A stretch of 64,000 bases of DNA from Euborellia annulipes (lineage: Eukaryota; Arthropoda; Insecta; Dermaptera; Anisolabididae). The notes below the pieces were generated by a model. The model saw only the letters and a program-made list of their open reading frames with translations. It ran no database searches and had not been told where the DNA came from. Location of the stretch: contig JAKCPI010002627.1 of assembly GCA_023213315.1 (NCBI GenBank), positions 1-64,000 of the forward strand, written 5' to 3'. Position numbers and translations under genes: made by a program. Numbering within the stretch: the stretch's first letter is position 1; every line of letters begins with the position of its first letter. Shown piece by piece: positions 52,827 through 64,000 of the stretch.

Positions 52827-53464
52827 TCTGGTGTGACTGGCGCACAGCACACAACTTTCTCTTACCTTCGGTAATCAAAAGTTGTGTACTGTGCTTGTCA
52901 CACCAGATTTTTTGTGTGGACATATATTTAGTTCCCGACAGTACGGAACATTTGAATTCGGATGTAAAATTTATAAGTATGGGAAAATATTTATATTTTG
53001 TTACCATGGCAACCATTTCTACTATCTTTCCTATGAAATACAAGAGTAAAGTGGTCTTCAGAAGATTTCAATCGCAAAATGAGAATATACATTTTAAAGA
53101 GCATCTAAAAAACAATTGATTTTTGAATTTTAAAAAAAATCGTTGGAGCAAATTTTGAGAAAATCAAAAAAAACTGAAAAAGTACATCAGTAAAGTACTA
53201 GTACTCTTTGGCCGATTTTGATTAAAAGCTTATTTTTCCGGTCCCGGGGGGTGTTTATCTTAAATATAAAATTTCAGCCTCATAGCTCAATTCCTTCATG
53301 CTTAAAATTGAACCCACAGACAGACCATGTCGCGAAAACCACTTTTTTGGATTCAGGGGACCTCAAAACGTGAAGATCCATCAAAATCTCGACATCGAAT
53401 TTTTGACATGAATCCAATACTTTCTCTCTATATATATATTACATATAACATAGGTAAGAGAAAG
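52827..53464 (+). repeat. Family H, full-length copy
   Basis: Hairpin 52827-52912, palindrome GTTACCATGGCAAC (53001-53014), minimal CA tract (only ACCCACAGACAGACC at 53312), right end GGTAAGAGAAAGT to 53464. A-runs on both sides. Confidence 0.93.
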
Positions 53465-53499
53465 TAAAAATAACAACGATATGAATAATTCAATGACAA

Positions 53500-53749
53500 A
53501 CGTCAGTTTTGATTGCCCGCCACCCGAATTTTATCGATAAATCCTGAACAAACTCGAAGAAATAAGGAAGAAAAGCTAAAACAAATGAACGGAGGACTGC
53601 CCGTTTGCCGGAGACAGGCCAAAACAAATGAACGGAGGACTGCCCGTTCGCCGAAGACAGGTCAACGGAGGACCGGTGAACGGCGAACGGTTAAAAGCGC
53701 GACCCGTTCACTTCGACGACCCGTTCGCGAACGGAATGCCCACCTCTAT
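53500..53749 (-). repeat. GAACGG-rich repeat with hAT-like end
   Basis: The minus strand begins TAGAGGTGGGCATTCCGTTC. GAACGGAGGACTGCCCGTT is repeated in tandem (53587-53660). The 131-codon frame over it reflects the repeat. Only one terminus is recognisable. Confidence 0.5.
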
Positions 53750-54149
53750 TTTAATCAAAATCAGCCAAAAAGTACTAGTACTTTACTGATGTACTTTTTC
53801 AGTTTTTTTCGATTTTCTCAAAATTCGCTCCAACGATTTTGTTTAAAATTCAAAAATCAATTATGTTTTAGATGCTCTTTAAAATGTATATTCTCATTTT
53901 GCCATTGAAATCTTCTGAAGACCACTTTACTCTTGTACTCCATAGAAAAGATAGGAGAAATGGTTGCCATGGTAACACAATATAAATATTTAGCCATACT
54001 TATAAATTTTACATCTGCATTTAAATGTTCCGTACTGTCGGGAACTAAATATATGTCGACACAAAAAATCTGGTGTGACAAGCACAGAACACAACTTTCG
54101 ATTACCGAAGGTAAGAGAAAGTTGTGTGCTGTGCGTCAGTCACACCATA
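53750..54149 (-). repeat. Family H copy, right end missing
   Basis: Body from the GCCAAAAAGTACTAGTACTT part to the hairpin (54065-54149). The palindrome GTTGCCATGGTAAC is at 53962-53975. It is truncated by the GAACGG-rich repeat. Confidence 0.9.
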
Positions 54150-54356
54150 TTTTTTAATAAGTCATTAAAAAAATTATAGCTCGGTGTCCCAATAAGAACG
54201 GCTCTGTGATTGGTCGAGGCTTCATGCAGGGAGCCGTGCTAGTTTATATTTAGAAACAGAGAAATTTTCGTGTATTTCCATCAAAATTTCGACATCCAAT
54301 TTTAGATCAATACTTTCTCTTCACATATATAAGTAAGAGAAAGCAAAAATTAAGCA
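54150..54356 (+). mobile_element. Possible Helitron 3' end and family H scrap
   Basis: CGGCTC...GAGCCG can pair (54209-54214, 54231-54236), followed by TGCTAGT, a Helitron-type terminus. 54272-54347 is a decayed family H right end (ATACTTTCTCTTCACATATA...TAAGAGAAAGC). Confidence 0.4.
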
Positions 54357-54935
54357 AGACCGAATTCTCAAGGTCATATAATATTTGACCTTTTTTTTTA
54401 TTACATTTTTAGGACATTCTTGATGTTATCAGAGTCCAAGAGAGAGAGAGAGATAATTGTGAATTCATATCAGGTGCACGCAGGCGCCTCTTGAGAGCTG
54501 ACACCTGTCAATGTCTCTCTCTCTCTCTCTCAGAGCTGACGTCGGCGGCGCTTATCAATGGACCCGATAAGATCTTTACTATTATTTACTAAAATCAAAG
54601 GCAAGTGATAAGCGAGAAGTTGACTTCCTTCTCATTTTAATAGAGACGAGAAAAAAAAAATAAATTCTTTTATTTCGAGTGTTTTCGTCTATTATGATTA
54701 ATTTATTACATTCTCTCTTGGCATGTGACAAATATTTACACAAACATATATTCCTTGACAACTAGCCTGCGTAAGAAAAGAAAAAAAAATCTGGTGTTAT
54801 GTGATAAATAATAAAAGATTCGTTAAAAAATTAATTAATTTTTTATTTCGCTACACCCCTAAATGAGTTTTTTTTTTTTTTTTTTTTAATTAGTCAAAAA
54901 CCTTTTCAAAAAAAATAAATGTGTTATTTAGTTTC
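54357..54935. other. Spacer with GA/TC repeats
   Basis: GA (54439-54453) and TC (54513-54531) microsatellites flank a small G+C patch. No gene. Confidence 0.45.
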
Positions 54936-55135
54936 CGAGTTTAGATAATAAATTATTCTAATAATAAAATTTAATATAAATTAATAATTATTTTAATTTA
55001 ACTGTGAGATTTAATTTCAATAATTTATTATTATTATTTATTTTATTTTATAATCAATTTACTCGGTAACTACTTAACGTATTTTTATGGGATTTTTTTT
55101 TTATATTGTAGAGAATTCTTCAGATTGATTTTATG
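54936..55135 (-). repeat. Inverted copy of the 61.4-kb A+T repeat
   Basis: ATAATCAATTTACTCGGTAA to ACGTATTTTTATGGGATTTT (55050-55100) is the inverse of 61386-61440, with further matches on both sides. Confidence 0.75.
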
Positions 55136-55193
55136 TGTCTTTAAGCCTAAATTCAATGCTTCCCAATGGACATATTTATTTTTACTTTCTCTT

Positions 55194-55839
55194 ACCTATG
55201 TATATATGTAATATATATATATAGAGAGAAAGTATTGGTTTCATGTCAAAAATTCGATGTCGAGATTTTGATGGATCTTCACGTTTTGAGGTCCCCTGAA
55301 TCTAAAAAAGTGGTTTTCGCGACATGGTCTGTCTGGTGGGTGTGTGGGTGTGTGTTCAATTTTAAGCATGAAGGAATTGAGCTATGAGGCTGAAATTTTA
55401 TATTTAAGTTAAACACCCCCGGGACCGGAAAAATAAGCTTTTAATCAAAATCGGCCAAGGAGTACTAGTACTTTACTGATGTACTTTTTCAGTTTTTTTC
55501 GATTTTCTCAAAATTCGCTCTAATGATTTTGATTAAAATTCAAAAATCAATTATTTTTTAGATGCTCTTTCAAATGTATATTCTCGTTTTGCCCTCAAAA
55601 TTGTTTGAAGCACACTTTACTCTTGTGCTTCATAGGAAAGATGGGAGAAATGGTTGCCATGGTAACAAAATATAAATATTTCCCCTTACTTATAAATTTT
55701 ACATCTGAATTCAAATATTCCCTACTGCCGGGAACTAAATACATGTCGACACAAAAAATCTGGTGTGACAAGCACAGTACACAACTTTCGATTACCGAAG
55801 GTAAGAGAAAGTTGTGTGCTGTGCGCCAGTCACACCAGA
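55194..55839 (-). repeat. Family H, full-length copy
   Basis: ACTTTCTCTTACCTATG start, short GGTGGGTGTGTGGG tract (55334-55350), palindrome GTTGCCATGGTAAC (55651-55664), hairpin 55755-55839. No body insertions. Confidence 0.93.
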
Positions 55840-55919
55840 TTTTTTCGAGTTGTTTTGCGCTTCACCTTTTAAGAATTTGCGGACTCGAGTATTTTTTTTC
55901 TGGACTCTCCATCAAGTCC

Positions 55920-55993
55920 TCTATAAGACTGCAAAATTTCGTTTCAAATAGAGCGTGACAGACGGACGGACATTCCGCTATTATATATCTAGA
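55920..55993 (-). mobile_element. Helitron-like 5' end fragment
   Basis: The minus strand starts TCTAGATATATAATAGCGG and continues GTCCGTCCGTCTGTCACGCT, as in 38294-38340. The remainder differs. Confidence 0.6.
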
Positions 55994-57340
55994 TATAGGC
56001 TTTTTTTATTTCCTCAAAAAAAATTTTTTTTTTTTTTTAATAATTTCGTTTCTTAATTATATAAGTAAAAGATAAATAAAATTTGATTTTTGCATCTAAA
56101 GATCAAGAAGAGTTTACTTTACTCTTGCAGATTTGTTGATTTTTTTTTTTTTATTATTTGTATTCTTAGAAAAAAAATTTATCTAAATAAAAGCTATTCA
56201 AAATTAAATTTTAAACAAATTTTGTATTATAGACTTTTTCACAAATGCCAACCGTTAATGAATTAGAAGAGAATAAAAGCGACGCTATTTATTTTTAAAG
56301 GATGAAATTTTAAAAATAAAATCAGACTATAATATTAAACTAAATTCAAGAATTTGATTAAAATCAAACAAACGGAAATGACACTTTGTTTATAAGATTT
56401 TTCACATTTTTTCTAATTATCTCAAAATCGGCTCAAACAAATTTTATAAAACTTCATATCTTAATTGGACCCTGTTATGCAATGGGGGGTCAAAGACCAA
56501 ACATCGAGTTTTGGGAAAATTCAAAAAAAAGTTTTTGTTTTCAATTGGATATATATAATCTTTTTTTTCCAATTTTTTAAAAAAAATTAAAAATAAATTT
56601 TTTTGGAAAAAATTTAAAAAAAAATATTATTAAAAAAAACATAAAAAAAAATATCTGCTTTGCTCAACATTTTATTTTTTTTTTTTTGTCCTCCCCAAAA
56701 CAAGGGAAAAAGGGGAATTATCTATTTAAGGATCGATAAAATAGCAATTTTAGTTTATTTATAAAAAACACATAAAGAGTACTTTACTCATGAAAACTTT
56801 TCGTTTTATGCGGATAATTTTGTTAATTAGAACATTTCGGAAAAATTCTTTTTATGAAATTGTTCTAAAATCCATTTCAAGCAATTTTTGTAATAAACAT
56901 TTTTTCAAAAAAATTAACAGTTATTGAAATAAAGACGATTGTTATAAATAACGAAAAGCAAGAAGCTACCCATAGAGTCCCTCCCCATTAATTCATGAAG
57001 AAGACATTAAATTTCAATTAAATTAAATTGCAAACTGATGAATATTAAATAATCATAAAAGGATAAATCATCCTCTGTCAATCCTATTAATTAATTTAAA
57101 CAACCAAAATATTAAACATGAAAGAAAATTAGAATATTCAATTGATGCTAATTTCATTAAAGAGACGTTAAAAATCATGCAAATATCTCCCTCTCTCTCT
57201 CTTGAAAGGACAGAGATGATGGAAAAATAAAAAATGGAATTTTCTCTTCGTCTTTTAGCTGTTTGCTCTTATCTCAGATCCGTTATAATGAAAAGTGCAC
57301 AATAAAAATAAAAGGATTTATATCTCATAAAGGATAAGAA
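55994..57340. other. A+T-rich spacer with MITE fragment
   Basis: 56466-56640 is a decayed copy of the GGACCCTGTTATGC-ended MITE. The rest is very A+T-rich with many homopolymers. No gene. Confidence 0.5.
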
Positions 57341-57531
57341 ATAGGAAAAAAGTTTTCAAACAAAAATTGTTCAAAATCAAAAAAAGAACAATTTTGTATT
57401 TGGGTAAAATTTCTCTAAATTGAATAGTTTCGGAGTTATTTAACTTTTTCTAAATTTAACCCCATTGGAATTTGTTATAAATCAATTGCGAATTATTAAT
57501 TAGGAAATTAAAATATTTTAAAATTAATTTA

Positions 57532-57564
<33 letters not shown>

Positions 57565-60515
57565 ATAAAAATAATTGTGATAATTAGCAAAAATAGAATT
57601 CAATTTTAATGATTAAAATATTTCATTTTTTTAATTAATTAGTTCGAAATTTATCCTTTAAGGGGCGCTAATTTAAAACAAAAATAACCCTTTATAACAA
57701 CTTAATAGTAAAAGATATAAAAAAACGTTTCAAACAAAAGTTGTTCAGAATTTTAAACAGAACAATTTTGGATTGAGGTTTTATTTCGATAAAATTAATA
57801 ATAGCGTAAAAATTTTAATTTTTCATAAATTTTAAATACCATTCCTAATTGGCTGATTTCTCTCAAAAGTTGATGACTTCTTTAGATCTTAATTCCTTCT
57901 TTAGATATAAAATTTCATTCCAATCTAGGAAACTGACTGGCTGATTCTTTATTACAAACAAACAGACATGTTTGTAATACGGATTTTAATTCGATTTTTT
58001 CTATTGGATGGCGCTAATCTATAACAAATAAAACCGTCTCTATCTCCTAAACGGTTTGAGTTATAAAAAAACGATTCAAATAAAAGTTATTTAGAATCAT
58101 AAATAGAATAATTTTTTCTATGAGTATTATTTCGATAAAATTAATATTTACAAAGATATTTTGATTTTTCTTGGCAAAAATTTAATTCTTAATTCGTCCT
58201 GTGACCACACACACACACACATAGAATTTCTATCATTATCTATCTATAATGTAAAATTTAAAATACTCAACTCTCTTTCACTCCTTTTTCAAAATCTTAT
58301 CATAAAATTTCGAATTTAGATGACTAAATCGAATTAATTAAATGAGCAAATTAGTCAATTGACTTGCCAAAAAACAGGTTTCTTTTTTTATATAGCTGAC
58401 CCATTAAACAAAAAAAATGCTTAGATAAAAGCCTTTCCTTTAACATCTACTATGAATTAAAAGAACTTTGAATTCTCCACTTTCCTAGGCATCTCCGGCA
58501 AGTAGCAAAAAATTTTTTTTTGTTTGATTTCAACAGATTTAATTTCAGTTGTTTCAAAAAATCACCCAAATTTTATACAAAATTTTTAAAGACTTAATTC
58601 AACAATCAATCTAGAAAAATCAAATTATCTCATTAAGTACTAGTTTTATGGTATATAAAATTGTTTAATTAATGATTTTGAATAATTTTTGTTTGAAAAG
58701 TTTTTTTATAACTCGAAACGTTTAGGAAATAGAGATGATTTTATTTGTTTTAGATAACCGTCCCTTAGAAGGATAAATTTTGAATTAATTAATTATAAAA
58801 AAAGAAGAATTTTGATCACATTTGAATAATTTATTCAAATAAAATTATTTATTTTATTTATTTATTTAAGATTACTACTTGCTTCTGTATGTATTATAAA
58901 CTTCAAATCAAAATATCACCTAAACATTTCAATTTAGGTGAATTTTACCCAAACACAAAAATGTTATATCCGTCATTTGGAACAACTTTTGTTTGAAAAA
59001 ATTTTTTATATCTCTTCTCCTCTAGGAGGTATAGAGAGTTTTATTTGAAATAGAATAGCGCGACCTGACGGATGCATCTTTAACTAATTAATTAATAAAT
59101 AAAATAAAATTTCAATTTTAACAAAATTTCTTTAATTAACTTAATTTAAATAAATTTGAAAATATTTTTTTTATTTTCTAATTAATTCTCGTAATTAATT
59201 TATAACAAACTCCAAAGGGGTTCATTCAAATAACAAAAATTGAAATATCTCCTAAACTATACAATTTAGCGAAATAATACCCAAATACAAAATTGTTCTA
59301 TTTATAATCTACAACAACTTTTGTTTGAACAAAAAATTGATATTAATTAATTTAATCTCTTTTTTTGCTCACTAAGCATAACAATTTTTTGATGGCCACA
59401 TCAGATAAAAAAGTTTGACCTTTAAAGGGTTGTTATTTTCTCTCTCTCTCGGTCTGACAACCTTTGATGTTTGTAATTGCAAATCAAAGATGTTAAAGAG
59501 CTTGACACGGAGTCAGTTGACATCTATTGAAGATATAAAATGCAGTTATGTCAATCGTTTGACATGATTGGATTAACATAAAAACATCGCCCGGCCGCCG
59601 CGGCAACACTGACACGAATCGACATGACGATCAATTTATATGTAAATACGAATGTGCCGGCCATCGCTACGAGTGTTATATGTAAACAGCCCTAAAGGTT
59701 TCCTCTCTCATTATATATACTGAAAAAACATGATGGTGGACAAAAAAATAATATTTTCCCTTTAAAAAGGGGGTTAGAACAAATTCTCGTTCATTAATTC
59801 ATTAAATGCCGCCATCTTTACTTCAAGAACGATTATAGATAAACGCTACTTCAAGAGCAATTATAACCTGCAGCAAAAAATTTCTCATATCTAGGAAAAA
59901 ATCGCATTAAAATACGTCAAATAGTTTCAAAGTTTACAAACGCGTATGTCTGTTTGTTTGTAATAATTAATCAGCCAGGCTGATTTGAAATAAAATTTTA
60001 TATCTAAAGAAGACATCAACTTTTGAGAGAAATCAGTCAATTAGGAATGGTAATTAAAATTTATGAAAACTTAGAATTTCTACTCTAATATTAATTTTAT
60101 CGAAATCAAACCTCAATACAAAATTGTTCTATTTAAAATTCTGAACAACTTTTGTTTGGAACTTTTTTTTATATCTCTTACTATTAAGTTGTTATAAAGG
60201 TTTATTTCTATTTTAAATTAGCGCCCCTTAAAGGATAAATTTTGAACTAATTAATTAAAACAAATGGAATATTTAAATCATTAAAAATTGAATTCTATTT
60301 TGTTAATTATTATAAATATTTTTATTTAAATAAAATAAAATAAATTTTAATATATTTTAATTTCCTAATTAATAACTCGCAATTAATTTATAACAAATTC
60401 CAATGGGGTTAAAATTAAAAAAAGTTAAATAACTTTGAAACTATTCAATTTAGAGAAATTTTACCCAAATACAAAATTGTTCTATTTTTGATTCTGAACC
60501 CGAGCTGATTGAAAC
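57341..60515. repeat. Large imperfect palindromic repeat cluster
   Basis: 57341-57975 and about 59925-60515 are inverted arms (for example AACCCCATTGGAATTTGTTA against its inverse, and TTTGTTTGTAATA blocks). The interior has additional smaller pairs (58020-58160 with 58640-58770). Motifs such as CAAACAAAAGTTGTTCAGAA recur. No coding potential. 59450-59700 is a less repetitive island. Confidence 0.7.
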
Positions 60516-61374
60516 CAGACACCAAAATGTAGAAAAACTCTCTAACCAGTGAACGTTTTTTAAAGTTCTTTTTAATATTTTATCTCTATTATTATAAGAT
60601 TTAAAAAAAAAAAAATTTAAGCTCCTTATCAAGTCTATTCCTCCCTTCTCAATATCTAAATGGTTTTCGGATTAACAAATACCAAACAAAAAAAAAGAAA
60701 GGGGAGATAAAACAAATTCGCTAAAGCCTATGACGTATGTTGATTATCTTTTTTTTAAACTCCCCTTCTAGTTATGAAATTCCGTCCATTGCTGAAGATA
60801 AAAGTGTTTATTATTAATATTTAGTTTCAAAGATTCGGTCCAGTGGATGCTGAGGAAATTATCTTTCATAAAAGAGATTTGGTAGCCATTTTTTATTTTA
60901 AAATTATCATTAAATTCAGAAAAGTAAATTTAAACTCAAAGAAATATCAACTTTTAATACTCTTTGATCGCTCTCTAGTGCCAAAAAGTGGTTATGTAAA
61001 TTAGTAATAGGGAGGGGGAATTGAGCTTGTAAATAAGACGAGATGAGATTATAAATAAGATTCTTGGACAATTTACTCTAATTCTTGATTAAAATGTTCG
61101 AGATAGAGAGAGAGAGAGATTAAGAGTAAATTTCCCACCTGGAGGTGCTATTCAATCATGTACGAGATCTTATATCAAAACGTTTTATTTAATTGGCGAA
61201 TTTATTATCAGCACAAAAAAATTCTCCACCAGTTAAAAAAAATTCCATGAAAATCCGTTTAGTAGTTTAGGAGTTAATACAGAACAAAGAAAAAATCATT
61301 TTTATATAGGTTACAAAGGTCCATTTGGAGAGGATTAAAGGATTACAGACACATAAAATCAATATAATCAGAGG
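60516..61374. other. Spacer, no gene recognised
   Basis: A+T-rich, with a GA repeat at 61105-61120. A hairpin-like A-run at 60600-60614. No feature. Confidence 0.45.
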
Positions 61375-62215
61375 AATTGAAAAAAAATCCCATAAAAATA
61401 CGTTAAGTAGTTACCGAGTAAATTGATTATTAAAAAAAAAATAAATAAATAATAAATGTATTATTAAAATTAAATCTTACAATTAAAATAAAATATATTT
61501 TATTTTAATTATTAATTTTAATTAATAATTTATCTTAAATTTTTTTTTTGTTTTATTTATTGAATTAAAAATAATTATGATTATTTTGTCTAAATCTCAG
61601 AAACTAAATGACGGATTTTTATGGGATTTTTTTTAAATATCCACTGGTGGTGTAAATTCATATAGAAAGTAGAAAAATAAAACGGGGTAAATTAGAATCC
61701 AAAGAGGGCTTTTTGATATAAAATAAATAATAATATTCAAATTATAATAATATTCATTCTGGCACTATAAACAAGTCTATTAATCCGGGATACATTTAAA
61801 AAAAAATCCCATAAAAATACGTTAAGTAGTTACCGAGTAAATTGATTATGAAAAAATAAATAAATAATAAATGTATGAATTATTAAAATTAAATCTTACA
61901 ATTAAAATAAAATATAATAAATTTTTTTTTGGTTTATTTATATTGAATTAAAAATAATTATGATTATTTTGTCTAAATCTCAGAAACTAAATGACGGATT
62001 TTTATGGGTTTATTTTTTTTAAATATCCACGGATGGGGTTAGTTTTAGAAAATTCATTTATTAATAGGAAGTAGGGAAATAAAAAAATTAATTAATCTAA
62101 ATTTATATTTTTAATGAAATGGGGTAAATTAGAATCCAAAGAGGGCTTTTTGATATAAAATTTAATATAAAATTCATTCAGGCACTATAAACCAGTCTAT
62201 TAATCCGGGATCTCT
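61375..62215 (+). repeat. Tandem duplication, unit about 420 bp
   Basis: 61375-61795 and 61796-62215 share TCCCATAAAAATACGTTAAG, CAGAAACTAAATGACGGATT, ATTAGAATCCAAAGAGGGCT and TCTATTAATCCGGGAT in the same order, with indels in A/T-runs. Confidence 0.82.
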
Positions 62216-62334
62216 CTCCCCTTGTCCTTCTCTCCGTCGTTATGGAGATAAAAGACGTAAGAGTCACCCATCGACGCAACTCTCTAGTTTTAATTTAATA
62301 TTCCTGTCAATTTTTAATAATCCAAATAAAAAAA

Positions 62335-63363
62335 TCTGGTGTGACTGGCGCACAGCACACAACTTTCTCTTACCCTTCGGTAAGAGAAAGTTGCGCACTG
62401 TGCTGGTCACACCAGATTTTTTGTGTCGAGATATATTTAGTTTCCGATAGCACCTTAGTTTCAAACTTGCATTTTAAATGTTGACTGCTTGAAATAAACT
62501 ATGGTTATTTTTCAAAATTTTAATCTCATATTTGGACATTTTATACACAATATAGAATCGTAAATAAATACAAAATTTCATAAGAATTGGAAAAAAAAAT
62601 TTTAAATGCCTAAAAAGTTCCAAAGGGGACCCCCTTTTGAATCGAAATTAACATACAAATTCCTATAGGAAATTAACATTAGGCCTATGAGAGAAGGCGG
62701 AGAGACAGGCGATAATGTTTGCAAGTGAGAGAGAGAGAGATATATGTTTTCTCCTAAGCAATTAAAGACACAAATAAAATAAAAATAAATGGGAATTTAA
62801 ATAATAATTGATTTTTAATCTAATAAAAAAGAAAAAGATTTAAATTCCGTTACCATGGCAACCAGTTCTATCTTTCCTATGAAGAACAAGAGTAAAGTGG
62901 TCTTCAGAAGATTTCAACGGCAAAATGAGAATATACATTTTAAAGAGCATCTAAAAAATAGTTCATTTATGAATTTTAAAAAAAATCCTTGGAGGGAATT
63001 TTGAGAAAATCTAAAAAAACTGAAAAAGTACATCAGTAAAGTACTAGTACTTTTTGGCCGATTTTGTTCAAAAGCTTATTTTGAGCGTGTGGGAAGGTAC
63101 CTAAGTTAAATATAAAATTTCAATCCGGTAGCTCAATTCCTTCATGCTAAAAATCTGTCCACACATACAGACACACGCACACACGCACGCACACACACAC
63201 ACACACACACACATACATACACACAGACCAATTTGCGGGACCCACTTTTTTGGACTCAGGGGACCTCAAAACATGTATATCCATCAAAATCTCGACATCG
63301 AATTTTTGACATGATCGCAATACTTTCTCTCCTATATATTTCATATATAGGCTAAGAGAAAGT
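62335..63363 (+). repeat. Family H long subfamily, uninterrupted full copy
   Basis: Hairpin 62335-62421 (C-TTCG-G loop), a 380-bp segment found only in the long subfamily, then the common body, a mixed CA/CG/TA tract (63162-63226) and right end TAAGAGAAAGT. It provides the unsplit reference for the LINE-split copy at 27715-35352. Confidence 0.93.
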
Positions 63364-64000
63364 AAAAAAATGGTTTTTAATTATAAATGAAATTCTGGGA
63401 AAAAAAACAATTCAAAAATAAATAGAAAAATAATTTAAAAGAATTAATTATAAAAAAATTAAATAATTAAAAAATAAATAAATATTATTAAATAAAATAA
63501 TTATTTTCTTTATTTATTAATAATTGTAATAAAATATCATATAATTATTAGAAATTTTAATTATATTGTTGTCATATTTAAAAAAAAAATGGCGGATCAT
63601 CTCATCTCAATTAAAAAATATACTTTTTTAATAAATTATAATAAGTTAAAATACAAGTGTTATATATCATTTTAAACAGAAAGATGGCAGCTTTTAGAAT
63701 TTGCAATAAAAAAATGGTATCAAAGAAAAAAATATTAATATTTCTTGAGTTGAATGGCTGTATATATTTAATTCCTTTCTTCTAATTATTAATATTAGTT
63801 TAACTAGTTTAATCAAAATTTTATTCAAATGGAGGTGTATCGCTAAAGATAAAAAATCTTTTTTTTTAATAAGCGATGCAGCTAGTTGTATTTCAATTTT
63901 ATATAACAAGCCAAAGTTGGTATATAAAAATCCAGTCAGTTTACAATTTTTATGTTCTTTTAGAACACCTCCATTTCGAGTAAAGTTTCTAAAAAATTGA
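63364..64000. other. A+T-rich window end, possible Helitron 3' end
   Basis: GTATCGCT...AATAAGCGATGCAG then CTAGTT (63837-63892) has a 6-bp pairing before CTAG and T. Otherwise no feature. Confidence 0.4.

Noticed and set aside
53513..53908. 131-codon frame with RRTGERRTVKS-like peptide
   Set aside because: It crosses the GAACGG tandem repeat and then runs into the family H body, two unrelated repeats.

Overview
This is a eukaryotic, strongly A+T-rich, intron-scale or intergenic stretch made almost wholly of transposable elements. I found no conserved host protein gene, no rRNA gene and no intact tRNA gene. tRNA-headed SINEs, an I-group LINE with RNase H, a Gypsy-type LTR element, Helitron-like ends, TTAA- and 8-bp-duplicating MITEs and hammerhead-like palindromic retroelements point to an invertebrate, most likely an arthropod. 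The species cannot be told from the sequence. Bacterial features (operons, ribosome binding sites, CRISPR arrays) are absent.

The commonest element, here called family H, occurs about 16 times plus fragments on both strands. It has a hairpin of about 80 bp at one end (TCTGGTGTGAC...GTCACACCAGA, capped by C-TTCG-G), a conserved body with a perfect GTTACCATGGCAAC palindrome and a (CA)n tract, and a second A+T hairpin ending GGTAAGAGAAAGT. Copies sit in A-runs.

Layout. 0-2.5 kb: family H split by a SINE, a full family H copy, and a hAT-like MITE. 3-7.3 kb: foldback repeats, a Helitron-like element carrying a SINE, another SINE, and two inverted repeats with hammerhead-like motifs. 8.6-10.8 kb: a SINE split by a MITE that is itself split by a CCCAG-ended transposon with ATATTGC tandem repeats. 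13-16.2 kb: a TTAA MITE split by family H, then a long palindrome. 18.7-26.7 kb: more family H, SINEs, MITEs and a second CCCAG-ended transposon. 27.7-36 kb: an apparently intact LINE (ORF1 and ORF2) between two near-identical direct repeats of about 475 bp, followed by a tandem family H duplication. 36-44.2 kb: hammerhead-like foldbacks, a 551-bp tRNA-headed SINE, a long-TIR transposon fragment encoding a Cys/His domain, and a minus-strand Helitron with three nested insertions. 44.4-52 kb: a second SINE family and a minus-strand Gypsy element with 477/480-bp LTRs, a broken gag, a mostly deleted pol and two nested MITEs. 52-64 kb: family H copies, a large imperfect palindrome (57.3-60.5 kb) and tandem A+T-rich repeats.

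The only plausible working genes are the two LINE ORFs: ORF1 (nucleic-acid-binding, three zinc knuckles) and ORF2 (endonuclease, reverse transcriptase, RNase H). Such a machinery could mobilise the SINEs in trans. The other protein remnants belong to dead or non-autonomous elements. Many nested insertions have clean target duplications, so their relative ages can be read directly.
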